A stretch of DNA of 43,695 nucleotides from Chlorogloeopsis fritschii PCC 6912. Its GTDB lineage: Bacteria > Cyanobacteriota > Cyanobacteriia > Cyanobacteriales > Nostocaceae. Under the pieces are notes generated by a model. That model searched no databases and was not told the origin of the DNA. It saw only the letters and a program-made list of their open reading frames with translations. The translations under genes and the position numbers were made by a program. Shown here piece by piece: positions 20,598 to 29,941 of the stretch (its first letter is position 1; each line of letters begins with the position of its first letter). Where the stretch lies: assembly GCF_000317285.1 (NCBI RefSeq), contig NZ_AJLN01000077.1, positions 1 through 43,695 on the forward strand, read 5' to 3'.

Positions 20598-21351
20598 AGA
20601 TTTCCCTTAAAAACGCAACTATCAACTTATGTTAATTTAAAATCAATATATGTAAGAGAGATGCAATAGAGTTTTGATTTGCATCAGTATCTTGTTCGAG
20701 GGTGAGTTTATATTATTCAGATAAAACATAGAAGTTAAGAACTAAAAACTAAGTAGCTAAACACGCAAACATTGATATATTACGTGTTTTTTCATAAAGT
20801 TATTTGCTCCTATTTTTTTGATAAGCTCTATATTATATCCATCAAAAGACTGTAGTAGTGGTAAATCTACACAATCTTAGCGTCTACCATCTCTGCCTTT
20901 TATGGAGAATGTTGAATCATATATAATTATTTTTCTTTCAAAATTTACAACCCTAATCAAAAGTTGTAGTTTGAGATTGTGTATCGGTGATAAGTAGGCG
21001 GACACAATTAAATGTAAAATACCAATTTCTAGACAGTAAATAGAAACATTCTTTTACCTTTTACCTACTAACGGATATGTTACTTTTGAGTCTCCTGCTC
21101 TTTAACCTTTGACTTCTACCGATCACTTCATTAAATCATTCCTATAGGTAATGATTTGTAACTAATGAAGATAGTAGTATCAAAAAGAACTAAGTATATA
21201 TAGTATTCACCGCAGTCTATTAATCCTAGATTGCTATAAATCTTTGGTAAAAGTTAATTAATAGAGTTTGCAAAGCTGAAGATTTTTGTTTTAATGGACA
21301 AGCAATCACGGAAACTTTATAAATGTTGCATGAAGACCAGGGTATTTTGCT
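20598..21351. other. Gene-free stretch before the TPR gene
   Basis: About 750 bp, AT-rich, with no credible reading frame and no strong hairpin that I could see. It must contain promoters for the divergent YbjQ-type and TPR genes. Confidence 0.4.
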
Positions 21352-22035
21352 GTGTACAGACAAACACCACTCTTAATTAAAGTTTTCTTAATAGGAAGCA
21401 TTGCTGCAATAATGTCTTTTCCTGCTCAAGCTCAAGTTTTGCTTGCACAAAGCCAAAGTAGCGCACAAGTAAAGGAACTTTTGCAAGAAGGGCGTAGTTT
21501 GGTGCAAGCTGGTGATTATAATCGGGCGATCGCAGTCTATCAGCAAGCAGCAGAATTAGAGCCAAAAAATGCATCTATTTATTCTGGCATTGGTTATTTA
21601 TATGCATTGCAAGGAAATTATTCGACAGCTTTAAACTTTTACCGCCGTGCGACTGCCCTCAATCCTAATAATAGTGATTATCAATACGCTCTTGGTTACG
21701 TTAGTGGCAACTTAGGAGATAATGCTAGAGCAAAAGAAGCTTATCGTCGGGCGATACAACTTAACCGTAGTAATGTCAATGCCTACGTAGGATTAGCAAC
21801 TATCCTGCTACGGCTGGGAGACTACAAAAGTGCCCAGTGGGCATACGATGAAGCAGTGAAGCTCGCTCCTAAAAATCCTCAAGTGTTTGAATTGCGGGGA
21901 ACAATGTTGAAAAAGCAGGGTAAAGCTAAAGAAGCGATCGCTATTTTTAGAAAAGCACGCGATTTGTACGAGCAGCAGGGTAAATATGACAGTGTGAGTA
22001 GAATAGAAGCTACATTGCGCGAGTTAGGAGTATGA
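21352..22035 (+). CDS. Exported TPR-repeat protein
   Basis: A 227-residue protein with an N-terminal hydrophobic signal (KVFLIGSIAAIMSFPAQAQ, cleavage probably after AQA). About five tetratricopeptide repeats follow from residue 38 onward, with typical W/G-Y-A-L and P positions (GDYNRAIAVYQQAAELEPKN, then GNYSTALNFYRRATALNPNN). TPRs form a superhelix for protein binding, so it is probably a periplasmic or lumenal adaptor. The start is GTG 21352 with a weak ribosome binding site. No neighbour gives a clue to its partner. Confidence 0.85.
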   Translation: MYRQTPLLIKVFLIGSIAAIMSFPAQAQVLLAQSQSSAQVKELLQEGRSLVQAGDYNRAIAVYQQAAELEPKNASIYSGIGYLYALQGNYSTALNFYRRATALNPNNSDYQYALGYVSGNLGDNARAKEAYRRAIQLNRSNVNAYVGLATILLRLGDYKSAQWAYDEAVKLAPKNPQVFELRGTMLKKQGKAKEAIAIFRKARDLYEQQGKYDSVSRIEATLRELGV

Positions 22036-22212
22036 ATTAATTTAAATGGCGTCTTGGTGGCTATAGCAAGTTATCTAATCACTCCCTCTGAAACGACTTT
22101 AATAAATCTTAAGACATTGTATTTTACTGTTATTGGATACCTAACCATTCATATCATGGCTCACATTGGCTGCATGATAAATTAATTAGCGCGATCATTC
22201 TTGTGGCTACCC

Positions 22213-22256
22213 ACCAAAAAAACAAAAAACACCCCCTCTACACATACGAGAGGGGG
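22213..22256 (-). terminator. Terminator of the ndhCKJ operon
   Basis: An 8-bp perfect stem CCCCCTCT (22232-22239) / AGAGGGGG (22249-22256). On the minus strand it is followed by two T-runs. It lies 30 nt beyond the ndhJ stop. Confidence 0.85.
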
Positions 22257-22285
22257 ATTAAGGGGGAGTAAGGTGCCTATGCGCT

Positions 22286-22810
22286 CTAAAAAGCGTCCTG
22301 CAACTCATAAAAGTCAGGTGACACGTAATCCTTACGCAAAGGCCAACCAACCCAATCTTCTGGCATTAAAATACGCTTCAAATCCGGGTGCCCTTCGTAA
22401 ATTATCCCGAACATATCGTAGGATTCGCGCTCTTGCCAGTCAGCCGTCTTCCAGATCCAGTAGACTGAAGGCACTCTTGGGTTTTCTCTAGGCAAGAAAA
22501 CTTTTATACGTACCTCTTCTGGCTTATCAGCATTATCACTGACCTTAACCAAGTGGTACATACTGACTAAATCCTGTCCAGGCCCCAGATCTATACCGCA
22601 TTGACACTGGAGATAATTAAACCCGTAAGCATAAAGAGCGGTACAAATTGGCAACAGGAAATCAGGTTCTACCTTAATGATCTCTACCCCATTTACATCA
22701 GGTGTTAAAGCCTCATTGGCAAAACCATTTTCCATCAACCACTGAGAAGTTTTGCCTGCTTTGACTAAAGATTGTTCTTCTGCTGGTACTGGTTTTGATT
22801 CTTCAGCCAC
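22286..22810 (-). CDS. ndhJ: NAD(P)H-quinone oxidoreductase subunit J
   Basis: The 30-kDa-type peripheral arm subunit of the NDH-1 complex, used in cyclic electron flow and respiration. It has 174 residues, with the family motif [23 protein letters not shown] and [23 protein letters not shown] near the C-terminus. It overlaps the ndhK end by 8 bp and is the last gene of ndhC-ndhK-ndhJ, with a terminator directly behind. Confidence 0.97.
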   Translation of the reverse strand: MAEESKPVPAEEQSLVKAGKTSQWLMENGFANEALTPDVNGVEIIKVEPDFLLPICTALYAYGFNYLQCQCGIDLGPGQDLVSMYHLVKVSDNADKPEEVRIKVFLPRENPRVPSVYWIWKTADWQERESYDMFGIIYEGHPDLKRILMPEDWVGWPLRKDYVSPDFYELQDAF

Positions 22811-23549
22811 GATTTGCCTCCTCCTTCTTCGCAGTCAACAGAGCAGGAGGTACAGGCAGCCCTATTGCTTCTGTTAATTCCTTTGGTGGTGTAACGCGGG
22901 TATCAGAAAGCAAATATTGACCAGTGTGGACTTGGGGTACTGACTTCATGTTATGAGTCGTGCTGTAATAACGATGGGTTTGTTTGATTACACCCCGCTC
23001 TTGCATCGAATCATTAGCTATTTTCTTCCGCAACTTGATAATTGCATCAATAATTGCTTCTGGACGTGGTGGACAACCGGGTAAGTACACATCAACTGGA
23101 ATCAGTTTATCGACTCCACGCACTGCTGTAGGGGAATCTACGCTGAACATCCCACCAGTGATTGTACAAGCCCCCATCGCAATCACGTACTTTGGTTCGG
23201 GCATTTGTTCATAAAGACGCACCAGTTGAGGAGCCATCTTCATCGTGATTGTACCTGCTGTAATAATCAAATCAGCTTGGCGGGGGCTAGAACGGGGAAT
23301 TAGTCCGAAGCGGTCAAAGTCAAACCGGGAACCAATCAAAGCAGCAAACTCAATGAAGCAGCAAGCAGTACCAAACAGTAAAGGCCAAAGACTAGAAAGT
23401 CGTGCCCAGTTGTAGAGATCGTCAACAGTTGTCAAAATGACATTTTCTGACAACTCTTGAGTAACTGTCGGACGCCCAATTGGGCTGAGAATGCGCTCCT
23501 TTTGCTGTTGTTCCACATCTTTCGCTGTTAAATTAGCATCTAAGACCAT
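22803..23549 (-). CDS. ndhK: NAD(P)H-quinone oxidoreductase subunit K
   Basis: The 20-kDa-type subunit of NDH-1 that carries the N2 [4Fe-4S] cluster nearest the quinone site. It has 248 residues. The cluster cysteines are visible in [19 protein letters not shown] and [10 protein letters not shown]. The Cys-rich core is typical, and the C-terminal tail from about residue 190 is more variable. It overlaps ndhC by 10 bp and ndhJ by 8 bp, which suggests translational coupling. Confidence 0.97.
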   Translation of the reverse strand: MVLDANLTAKDVEQQQKERILSPIGRPTVTQELSENVILTTVDDLYNWARLSSLWPLLFGTACCFIEFAALIGSRFDFDRFGLIPRSSPRQADLIITAGTITMKMAPQLVRLYEQMPEPKYVIAMGACTITGGMFSVDSPTAVRGVDKLIPVDVYLPGCPPRPEAIIDAIIKLRKKIANDSMQERGVIKQTHRYYSTTHNMKSVPQVHTGQYLLSDTRVTPPKELTEAIGLPVPPALLTAKKEEANRG

Positions 23550-23902
23550 TCCAATGCTCCTTTACGCCATGCATAAACTAGGGCAACTACAAGAATTGCG
23601 ATAAAAATTAGTGCTTCAATAAATGCCAGTAAGCCCAGACGGTGGAAAGCAACTGCCCAAGGGTATAAGAACACTGTCTCCACATCAAATACAACGAATA
23701 CCAGGGCAAACATATAGTAGCGGATATTGAACTGAATCCAGGCTCCGCCAATAGGTTCCATACCGGATTCGTAAGTAGTGCGCCGTTCTGGGTTGCGACC
23801 GCTAGGTCGCAGGAGCTTGGACGCAGATAGAGCTAAGGCAGGCACTAGGCTACAGATAATTAAGAAGCCTAGAAGGTACTCGTAACCGCTAAGGACAAAC
23901 AC
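23540..23902 (-). CDS. ndhC: NAD(P)H-quinone oxidoreductase subunit 3
   Basis: A membrane subunit of NDH-1 (NuoA homologue). Its 120 residues form three transmembrane helices ([35 protein letters not shown], and a C-terminal [18 protein letters not shown]), with the conserved loop between helices 1 and 2 ([15 protein letters not shown]). First gene of ndhCKJ. Confidence 0.97.
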   Translation of the reverse strand: MFVLSGYEYLLGFLIICSLVPALALSASKLLRPSGRNPERRTTYESGMEPIGGAWIQFNIRYYMFALVFVVFDVETVFLYPWAVAFHRLGLLAFIEALIFIAILVVALVYAWRKGALEWS

Positions 23903-24096
23903 AATGAATATCTACCGCTATATAGTGCAAATAACTCTGTTACCTTCTTTTACATTATATCGATTTGACTATTCTGAAATTTGGAAAACAGACCAGAGGT
24001 AATTTGATTCCTTTTTGTCAGTGATAGAAAAACCTAACAGTTATGTCATAATTTTTAACGTAAGTTTAAGCTTTGACCCTCACCCATGCTACGGCT

Positions 24097-24432
24097 ATGA
24101 GCGACCAAGCTGTTGAAAATCCAGTTTTAGACCGCTACGAGTGTCGTGCCTGCGGTTACGTCTACGAACCGAGTAAAGGAGATGAAAAAAATGACATTCT
24201 CCCAGGTACACCTTTTGCAGAGCTGCCCTTAACTTGGCGCTGTCCGGTTTGTGGTGCAAAGAAAAACGCTTTCACCAATATCGGCCCTGCGGGTAAGGCT
24301 TCTGGCTTCCAAGAAAATCTCGGTTATGGTTTGGGTGTCAATAATCTGACACCAACTCAAAAAAGTCTTTTGATTTTTGGTGCTTTGGCTCTTGCTTTCT
24401 TATTTTTCATGAGTCTTTATGGCTTACAATAA
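24097..24432 (+). CDS. rubA: Membrane-anchored rubredoxin
   Basis: A 111-residue rubredoxin. Iron is held by two CxxC pairs: [12 protein letters not shown] near the N-terminus and [11 protein letters not shown] further on. A C-terminal transmembrane helix ([20 protein letters not shown]) tethers it to the membrane. This tail-anchored form is the photosynthetic rubredoxin (RubA) needed for photosystem assembly, and its position before ycf48 and psbEFLJ is the known gene order. The frame is open to TTG 24073, but ATG 24097 (MSDQAVENP) is the family start. Confidence 0.94.
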   Translation: MSDQAVENPVLDRYECRACGYVYEPSKGDEKNDILPGTPFAELPLTWRCPVCGAKKNAFTNIGPAGKASGFQENLGYGLGVNNLTPTQKSLLIFGALALAFLFFMSLYGLQ

Positions 24433-24449
24433 GCCGCACTTTTAAGAGT

Positions 24450-24474
24450 GTAGGTAGGGTAATACCCTGCCTAC
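24450..24474. repeat. Palindrome between rubA and ycf48
   Basis: GTAGGTAGGGT (24450-24460) pairs with ACCCTGCCTAC (24464-24474), an 11-bp stem with one G-T pair and a 3-nt loop. It is the same kind as the palindrome at hom (5293-5317). No T-run follows, so read-through into ycf48 is likely. Confidence 0.7.
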
Positions 24475-24517
24475 AGCAAATCTTAGACAAATTAACAAAA
24501 AACTAATAAATACAAAA

Positions 24518-25540
24518 ATGCGCTCAAAAGTGAGAATCTGGCAACGAATATTTGCCTTGTTTGCTGTTGTTTTAATGTGTGTCGGTTGTAGTAACGTTCC
24601 TTCCACAAGTTACAACCCTTGGGAAGTGATTTCCCTACCGACAGAAGCAAAACTACTGGATATAGCCTTTACTGACAATCCTAAACACGGCTATTTAGTA
24701 GGCAGTAACGCTACACTTTTGGAAACCAAAGATGGTGGCAATACCTGGCAACCAATAACATTACAGCTAGATGACAACAAGTATCGCTTTAACTCCGTCA
24801 GTTTTGCTGGCAAGGAAGGATGGATTGTCGGTGAACCTTCGCTGGTACTACACAGCACTGATGAAGGTAATTCTTGGTCACGCATTCCTTTGAGTGAAAA
24901 GTTGCCAGGTAATCCGATAAATGTTTTAGCGCTAGGAGCAAAAACAGCTGAAATGGCTACCGATGTAGGAGCAATATACAAAACTACAGATGGGGGTCAA
25001 AACTGGAAAGCACAGGTGGAAGAAGCCGTCGGTGTAGTGCGAAATATGGAACGTTCTGCTGATGGCAAATACGTTGCTGTTTCTGCTAAAGGTAACTTTT
25101 ATTCGACTTGGGAGCCGGGTATAAATGCTTGGGTACCCCATAACCGCAATAGTTCCCGACGAGTCGAAAATATGGGCTTTACAGAAAACGGGCAAATGTG
25201 GATGCTAGCACGGGGAGGACAGGTACAATTTAGCGATCCTGCTAACCCTGACAAATGGTTGGAAGTACAATATCCAGAAGTGTCTACTAGTTGGGGTTTG
25301 CTTGATTTGGCATATCGCACACCTGAGGAAGTTTGGATCAGCGGTGGCAGTGCTAATTTGCTACGCAGTCCTGATGGTGGCAAAACTTGGGAAAAAGACC
25401 GTGATGTTGAAAATGTGCCTGCTAATTTTTACAAAATAGTTTTCTTATCACCAGAACAAGGATTTGTAATTGGCGATCGCGGAATTTTGCTCAAATACCA
25501 ACCTAATATTGCCCCTGATGCCAAATCAGAAGCAGCTTAG
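24518..25540 (+). CDS. ycf48: Photosystem II assembly factor Ycf48 (HCF136)
   Basis: A lumenal beta-propeller that binds precursor D1 and helps build the PSII reaction centre. It has 340 residues. The N-terminus is a lipoprotein signal (ALFAVVLMCVGC, lipobox Cys near residue 23). Seven propeller blades follow, with BNR-type motifs such as TKDGGNTWQPI, STDEGNSWSRI, TTDGGQNWKA and SPDGGKTWEKD. It lies between rubA and psbEFLJ on the same strand, the conserved cyanobacterial order. Confidence 0.97.
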   Translation: MRSKVRIWQRIFALFAVVLMCVGCSNVPSTSYNPWEVISLPTEAKLLDIAFTDNPKHGYLVGSNATLLETKDGGNTWQPITLQLDDNKYRFNSVSFAGKEGWIVGEPSLVLHSTDEGNSWSRIPLSEKLPGNPINVLALGAKTAEMATDVGAIYKTTDGGQNWKAQVEEAVGVVRNMERSADGKYVAVSAKGNFYSTWEPGINAWVPHNRNSSRRVENMGFTENGQMWMLARGGQVQFSDPANPDKWLEVQYPEVSTSWGLLDLAYRTPEEVWISGGSANLLRSPDGGKTWEKDRDVENVPANFYKIVFLSPEQGFVIGDRGILLKYQPNIAPDAKSEAA

Positions 25541-25568
25541 GTAACAAAACAGGTATTAACTCCTATTT

Positions 25569-25604
25569 ATGAGAAAGAAGTTGCAAGTTGTAACTCTTTC
25601 TTAA
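25569..25604 (+). promoter_or_regulatory. Imperfect hairpin between ycf48 and psbE
   Basis: AGAAAGAAGTT and AACTCTTTCT pair with one bulge around a short loop. It could be a partial terminator, an RNA processing or stability element, or chance. Confidence 0.3.
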
Positions 25605-25656
25605 CTTTGTAGGATAATAAATTAATTAACAATAGATGATGGAGGTAGGGATCTAA

Positions 25657-25905
25657 ATGTCAGGTAGTACTGGAGAACGTCCGTTTTCGGATATTATTAC
25701 CAGCGTTCGTTATTGGGTGATTCACAGCATCACCATTCCTGCCTTATTTATCGCAGGTTGGTTATTTGTGAGTACAGGCTTGGCGTATGATGTATTTGGC
25801 ACACCTCGGCCAAACGAGTATTACACCCAAGAACGGCAAGAATTGCCGATTGTGAATAACCGTTTTGATGCAAAACAACAAGTCGAAGAATTTATTGCAA
25901 AGTAG
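25657..25905 (+). CDS. psbE: Cytochrome b559 alpha subunit
   Basis: The heme-binding alpha subunit of PSII cytochrome b559, 82 residues. The single transmembrane helix contains the heme ligand His23 ([17 protein letters not shown]). The start follows GGAGGTAGGG. First gene of psbE-F-L-J, 9 nt before psbF. Confidence 0.98.
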   Translation: MSGSTGERPFSDIITSVRYWVIHSITIPALFIAGWLFVSTGLAYDVFGTPRPNEYYTQERQELPIVNNRFDAKQQVEEFIAK

Positions 25906-26052
<147 letters not shown>

Positions 26053-26061
26053 GAGATAAGA

Positions 26062-26181
26062 ATGGAAAGAAACACCAACCCTAATAATCAGCCGGTTGAA
26101 TTAAACCGGACATCTTTATACCTGGGACTGCTACTAGTTTTTGTTCTGGGGATTTTGTTTTCCAGTTACTTCTTTAACTAA
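26062..26181 (+). CDS. psbL: Photosystem II protein L
   Basis: A 39-residue single-helix PSII subunit, [20 protein letters not shown] then [19 protein letters not shown]. PsbL lies at the PSII dimer interface and affects electron flow on the acceptor side. It has a good ribosome binding site (AGGAG) and follows psbF by 9 nt. Confidence 0.98.
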   Translation: MERNTNPNNQPVELNRTSLYLGLLLVFVLGILFSSYFFN

Positions 26182-26251
26182 CTGGAAGCATAGGTATTAA
26201 TTTTTGTTTATTTAACCTGCGTTGATTTTTTTGTTTAGGGAGGAGAATACA

Positions 26252-26371
26252 GTGTCTGAAAGTGGGAGAATTCCTTTGTGGATTGTTGCGACAATCGCGG
26301 GCTTAGGTGTAATTACGGTTGTAGGCATTTTCTTCTATGGAGCTTACGCCGGACTTGGTTCATCTGTTTAA
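26252..26371 (+). CDS. psbJ: Photosystem II protein J
   Basis: A 39-residue single-helix PSII subunit ([33 protein letters not shown]). It starts at GTG 26252, supported by GGGAGGAG just upstream. Last gene of psbEFLJ, followed by a strong hairpin. Confidence 0.97.
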   Translation: MSESGRIPLWIVATIAGLGVITVVGIFFYGAYAGLGSSV

Positions 26372-26440
26372 GATTGGCATGAGCCGCATAACAACGGTCT
26401 CAAATTTTCTAGCACTGGTTTAGAAATCAGTATTTAAAAA

Positions 26441-26475
26441 ACCGCCTATCTCATGGAGACGGGCGGTATTATTTT
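26441..26475 (+). terminator. Terminator of psbEFLJ
   Basis: ACCGCCTATCTC (26441-26452) pairs with GAGACGGGCGGT (26456-26467), apart from one A-C mismatch and one G-T pair, around a 3-nt loop. ATTATTTT follows. Confidence 0.8.
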
Positions 26476-26487
26476 GAGATTGTTGTG

Positions 26488-26613
26488 AGTAGGGGAGGCA
26501 GCGCGCCCTTAGAGGTTAAGAGGAGCTTTCGGATTCTCCGGCTCCGCTCCGTTGTAGCGACTGCCGTGCGGGTTTTTTTAATGACTTTTAGTTTAAACCC
26601 GCCCGTACAGTAG
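26488..26613. repeat. Dispersed repeat element, copy B
   Basis: It shares with copy A (3713-3880) the left end AGTAGGGGAGGCAGCGCGCC, the inner block GCGACTGCCGTGCGGGTTTT and the right end TTTAAACCCGCCCGTACAG. The middle differs, containing CGGCTCCGCTCCG, which resembles the core of the glyS insertion. It has no reading frame. A heptamer-like run (TAGTAGTTAGTAAG, then CCACTATCCACTATCCACTA) follows to about 26670. Confidence 0.7.
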
Positions 26614-26672
26614 GTAGTAGTTAGTAAGTAGTAGGTAGTTATTTACCACTATCCACTATCCACTATCCAAAT

Positions 26673-26783
26673 TTAGACAAGATCTTCGCGTTCAATGTAC
26701 ACAAACAAAAACGCCATTGCTACAAATGGAAAAACTAGACCTGTCAGGGGAACGAAAATAGAAGGCAAAAATGAAGCAGCCAT
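26673..26783 (-). CDS. psaI: Photosystem I subunit VIII
   Basis: A 36-residue single-helix protein whose core [20 protein letters not shown] matches PsaI very well, including the plastid-encoded form. It ends in YIEREDLV. PsaI lies at the PSI trimer interface and supports PsaL. The gene is too short for a usual gene-size cut-off. It converges with psbJ across element B, and no psaL is near in the window. Confidence 0.92.
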   Translation of the reverse strand: MAASFLPSIFVPLTGLVFPFVAMAFLFVYIEREDLV

Positions 26784-26936
26784 AGTAAATAATTCCTGTT
26801 GAAATCACACTACGATTCAAAATGAGCTTACTGCAAATCCAGCCTAATTTTGTAAATTCTAAAGATTTTTAACACTGTGAGACCTTATGTAAACAGCTAT
26901 TTAACATTTCTGGCTAGCAGTTCTTACACAAGCATC

Positions 26937-29369
26937 CTATAAACCCAGCATTTCATCTTGCTGCAAACTAAGCAAGTCTTCTGGAATCACAGTCCGCATA
27001 ATAGTGGCTTTGTGGCTTTCCTGTTTGGTTGCCATATCTACGGCGATCGCTTCTAAGCAAATTTCCAAACAGCCAAAAGGAATCTGGATTATAGTAATAA
27101 CTTCCAATCCTCCCGAAGAGTTGGGCTGTAAATTCGTGAGCAAACGTGGCCCTTCTAACAGCCACCGCATTTGGCAATCCTCTATCCATAATTTAACTGC
27201 AATGCCAGGACGCCTACAAGGCACTTGGATGCGTATCCTCACAGACTTGCCACAGATTAATTCACCTTCTGGTAAATGCAGTTGCGGAATTGGTAATGGC
27301 TGTGCGATCGCTCCAGTCATTGGTAGAGCAATTGATATATTTGGCAAACATTGCTTTTCCTCGCTAGCAGAGCTACTGTCTTTTGCTTCAACTTCCACTT
27401 TGCTGTATGTATCATCTACAACAATTTCTTTTGTCAACCACACTGGTGGTGTCTTGGCATGACGAAGAGGCGGTAGTTGATATAAGGGGGAAGCAACAAA
27501 AGGAGGTGGTGGAGGGAAAGGAAGGGAAATCGTAAGGGGTTTTTCTTCATCTTCCTCCGGTTTTATATCTAAGTCTGAGGTGATGTACAAATTGGTATCT
27601 TCAAGTAGATATTCAGGATTAAAAGTAAATGGAGATTGTTCCTGAGGTATCTCTTCTGGAGTGGGAGTGTGAGTATTGTAGTCTTCATATTCGACGTCGA
27701 TGGGTTCGGATAAAGAGTATCCGTGATTGTACATCCACTTCACAATCAAGGGAGAGATATAGGGATTTGGTTGCACTGTTAATAAATGTGAGCTTGATGG
27801 GATAACTAATGCAACAGACTCTTCAAAAGAGTCATCCTCGTATTCTGCACCTTGATCTGTAACTGATTGAGCTATATCTTCATCAGGTGTTGTGGTTATG
27901 CCTTGATGTTCACATTCCTTACAAATGTACAAGTCCAATGCTTCCCCATCATAACAAATGTCTTCTTTTTGCTCTTGTGGCAAGTTTTTGACTCGTTTTA
28001 AAAATGGAAAAGTAGTATCTATCCTTGCTACTTGCTCAACAATGGTAGGAGTACCTTCTTGCTCAAAATCCTGCAATTGTACTGTAGATGAGGAAACATC
28101 GGCACTAATGTTATTATTTAGACTATTAAGTTGTGGAAGATTTGGTAATTGTGGCGAACGGCAAGCTCCTGAATTCTCAGATGAAAGTGGCTTTAGGCGC
28201 GGTGGGAGAGATATTTTTGGGGCGGGATGGGCTGGTAAAGATTGAGTAATTTTTTTAGATTTGACGATATTGAAAAGTTCTAAATTTAGCTTTGCAGCTG
28301 ACTCTGACGATTTAGTTTTGATAGGTGGCGTTGATGGTATTTGAGCTTGCTCTTGCCAGACTTCTGGTTCGTTTTTGTTGGCTAGGGTGCCCAAAGCCAA
28401 TAATTCTGTAATATCTGCTGTAATTGTAAAAGACTGACTGCCTAATAATATTGCTTCCGTGTCAGGATTGAGCGTGCCATACAAGCTGATGTTACCCAAA
28501 ATGAGTTTGGATTCGCACTCAGCCGGAATTTCAATTGAGCAGCTAATGGAAAATGGCAGTAACTTTTCGCCTAAGTTTTGTAGTACCTGACGACTTAATA
28601 TTTCCAAACCCTGAGGTGAGCGCAATTCGATTCGCACCTCTTTTGTGCAGATGCTTGGTAGATTGGTCGTTTCTTTTGGTTGTACGTATCCATTGAGACT
28701 AAGTGCTTGTCCCCAATTACCAATGTAGGTTTCTTCTTCCAGAATTATTTGTAGTGGTAGATCTGTAAAAACTAGAGGATAATTCTCAGTCCTTTCATCT
28801 TCTAGAAGAGTTGCTGAATTAGGTAAAGCTAAATCTATCAGATTTTGTAAAATCTGCTGTGCTGTTTCTGCTTTGAGCCATACGGGACTTATAGGCTGAT
28901 CGATAATTGTATCTTCAGTGCTACTCTTCGTTTTTTTGAAAATTGCAGAGTTTTCCCCATTTTCAGGGCGCTCCCAAGGCGCTACCCCTAGCTTTCTTGT
29001 CTCCCCATCTATTACCTGGGGTGAAACTTGCAATTGAACGCTATATTGCCAGGGTTTACCAAGCAAATCCGACATTAAATCGCCGCAACATTGCAAATCC
29101 CATATGCCTGGCTTGAGGTGGGTAAAAGGAATTACCGCCATTAAACCTTCTGCGTTAGTGCGGCGCGATCGCTTATGAACGCGTCGTTTTGGTGGTACTT
29201 CTGCACGATCAGTTGAGGAGTGAGTTATCCGCACTTCCACATCTGTATTGGTAAGGTTGGAGCGAGCCACAACTCTATACCTACCTTCCAAAATATCTAG
29301 TTTTGGCGATTCCAGGAGATGCCAAGAGCGATCGCCCTGTTTCTGTATCAGAAATTGCCAGTTTTCCAT
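26937..29369 (-). CDS. Large cyanobacterial protein of unknown function
   Basis: An 810-residue protein. I recognise no enzyme family. The N-terminus (about residues 1-125) looks like a beta-rich domain (SWHLLESPKLDILEGRYRVV, then HLKPGIWDLQCCGDLMSDLL). A second beta-rich part spans about 215-335. A long disordered, Ser/Pro/Glu-rich middle (about 340-690) contains a proline run (FPPPPPF). A C-terminal domain follows (about 710-800: GELICGKSVRIRIQVPCRRP and onward), which resembles the N-terminal domain in style. There is no signal peptide or membrane segment. Codon usage looks normal for the window. It lies alone between psaI and the 81-residue gene. It may be a scaffold protein; this is inference. 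Confidence 0.75.
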   Translation of the reverse strand: MENWQFLIQKQGDRSWHLLESPKLDILEGRYRVVARSNLTNTDVEVRITHSSTDRAEVPPKRRVHKRSRRTNAEGLMAVIPFTHLKPGIWDLQCCGDLMSDLLGKPWQYSVQLQVSPQVIDGETRKLGVAPWERPENGENSAIFKKTKSSTEDTIIDQPISPVWLKAETAQQILQNLIDLALPNSATLLEDERTENYPLVFTDLPLQIILEEETYIGNWGQALSLNGYVQPKETTNLPSICTKEVRIELRSPQGLEILSRQVLQNLGEKLLPFSISCSIEIPAECESKLILGNISLYGTLNPDTEAILLGSQSFTITADITELLALGTLANKNEPEVWQEQAQIPSTPPIKTKSSESAAKLNLELFNIVKSKKITQSLPAHPAPKISLPPRLKPLSSENSGACRSPQLPNLPQLNSLNNNISADVSSSTVQLQDFEQEGTPTIVEQVARIDTTFPFLKRVKNLPQEQKEDICYDGEALDLYICKECEHQGITTTPDEDIAQSVTDQGAEYEDDSFEESVALVIPSSSHLLTVQPNPYISPLIVKWMYNHGYSLSEPIDVEYEDYNTHTPTPEEIPQEQSPFTFNPEYLLEDTNLYITSDLDIKPEEDEEKPLTISLPFPPPPPFVASPLYQLPPLRHAKTPPVWLTKEIVVDDTYSKVEVEAKDSSSASEEKQCLPNISIALPMTGAIAQPLPIPQLHLPEGELICGKSVRIRIQVPCRRPGIAVKLWIEDCQMRWLLEGPRLLTNLQPNSSGGLEVITIIQIPFGCLEICLEAIAVDMATKQESHKATIMRTVIPEDLLSLQQDEMLGL

Positions 29370-29693
29370 CGTAATAGATGCCCAGACTGTAAAGCCGTTG
29401 TTGTCATTATTCCCCGATCTTGCTTGCCAGTTTACCTCAGCAAATTGTAATTTTATAACTTGATATGCTGTTTCAATTCAAACACTAGACTTGAAAAGGC
29501 AGAAGGGAAGTTAGGTAATAGGGGATAGGGAACAGGAGACAGATGAGTTTAATTTTCCTATTCCCTGTAACCTGTACCCTGTTCCCTGCTCTGTTGTACG
29601 CAGCTTATGAAGGCTATGTATATATTGTGCAATACAAAAAATTTGGGTGGAGAAACCTCAACCCAAAATATCTCGACTTATATATCTGAGTCA
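29370..29693. other. Intergenic gap with facing short repeats
   Basis: From about 29515 to 29590, GGGGATAGGGAACAGGAGAC-type heptamers are followed by an inverted set (CCTATTCCCTGTAACCTGTA, then CCCTGTTCCCTG), so the two can fold into a large imperfect hairpin. No gene is visible. Confidence 0.6.
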
Positions 29694-29939
29694 TTAAACT
29701 ATGTAGTGACTGCGATAGTAGGCCAAAATCTGTTCAATCCTTTGTCGGCTTTGGGAACTGAAATCAGAAGGCCACGATATCCACAAGCCACCGATTTGAC
29801 TTTGGCTATAATCAAACTCTTGGGAAGATTGGGGAATTAAACTCACTTCTACCCCTTCGACTTGACGTAAATGCGCTGCTATCTCTCGATAGACTGCCAA
29901 AGGTAAACCAGTAAATTCAATTTTTTCTTTTGTCTCCAT
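29694..29939 (-). CDS. Small conserved protein of unknown function
   Basis: An 81-residue soluble protein (METKEKIEFTGLPLAVYREI to RIEQILAYYRSHYIV). The pattern suggests an alpha/beta fold with an amphipathic first helix (LAVYREIAAHLRQVEGVEV) and a last helix. I know no function. Its start is 2 nt after the stop of the PilP-like lipoprotein gene, so the two are almost certainly co-transcribed and perhaps translationally coupled. Confidence 0.75.
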   Translation of the reverse strand: METKEKIEFTGLPLAVYREIAAHLRQVEGVEVSLIPQSSQEFDYSQSQIGGLWISWPSDFSSQSRQRIEQILAYYRSHYIV

Positions 29940-29941
29940 AT

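Noticed and set aside
22201-22491. 96-codon plus-strand frame opposite ndhJ
   Set aside because: It runs through the ndhCKJ terminator and into ndhJ on the other strand; its basic composition comes from antisense reading.
27004-27462. 152-codon plus-strand frame opposite the 810-residue gene
   Set aside because: It is a shadow of the minus-strand gene: no ribosome binding site, no family signal, while the minus-strand protein is continuous.
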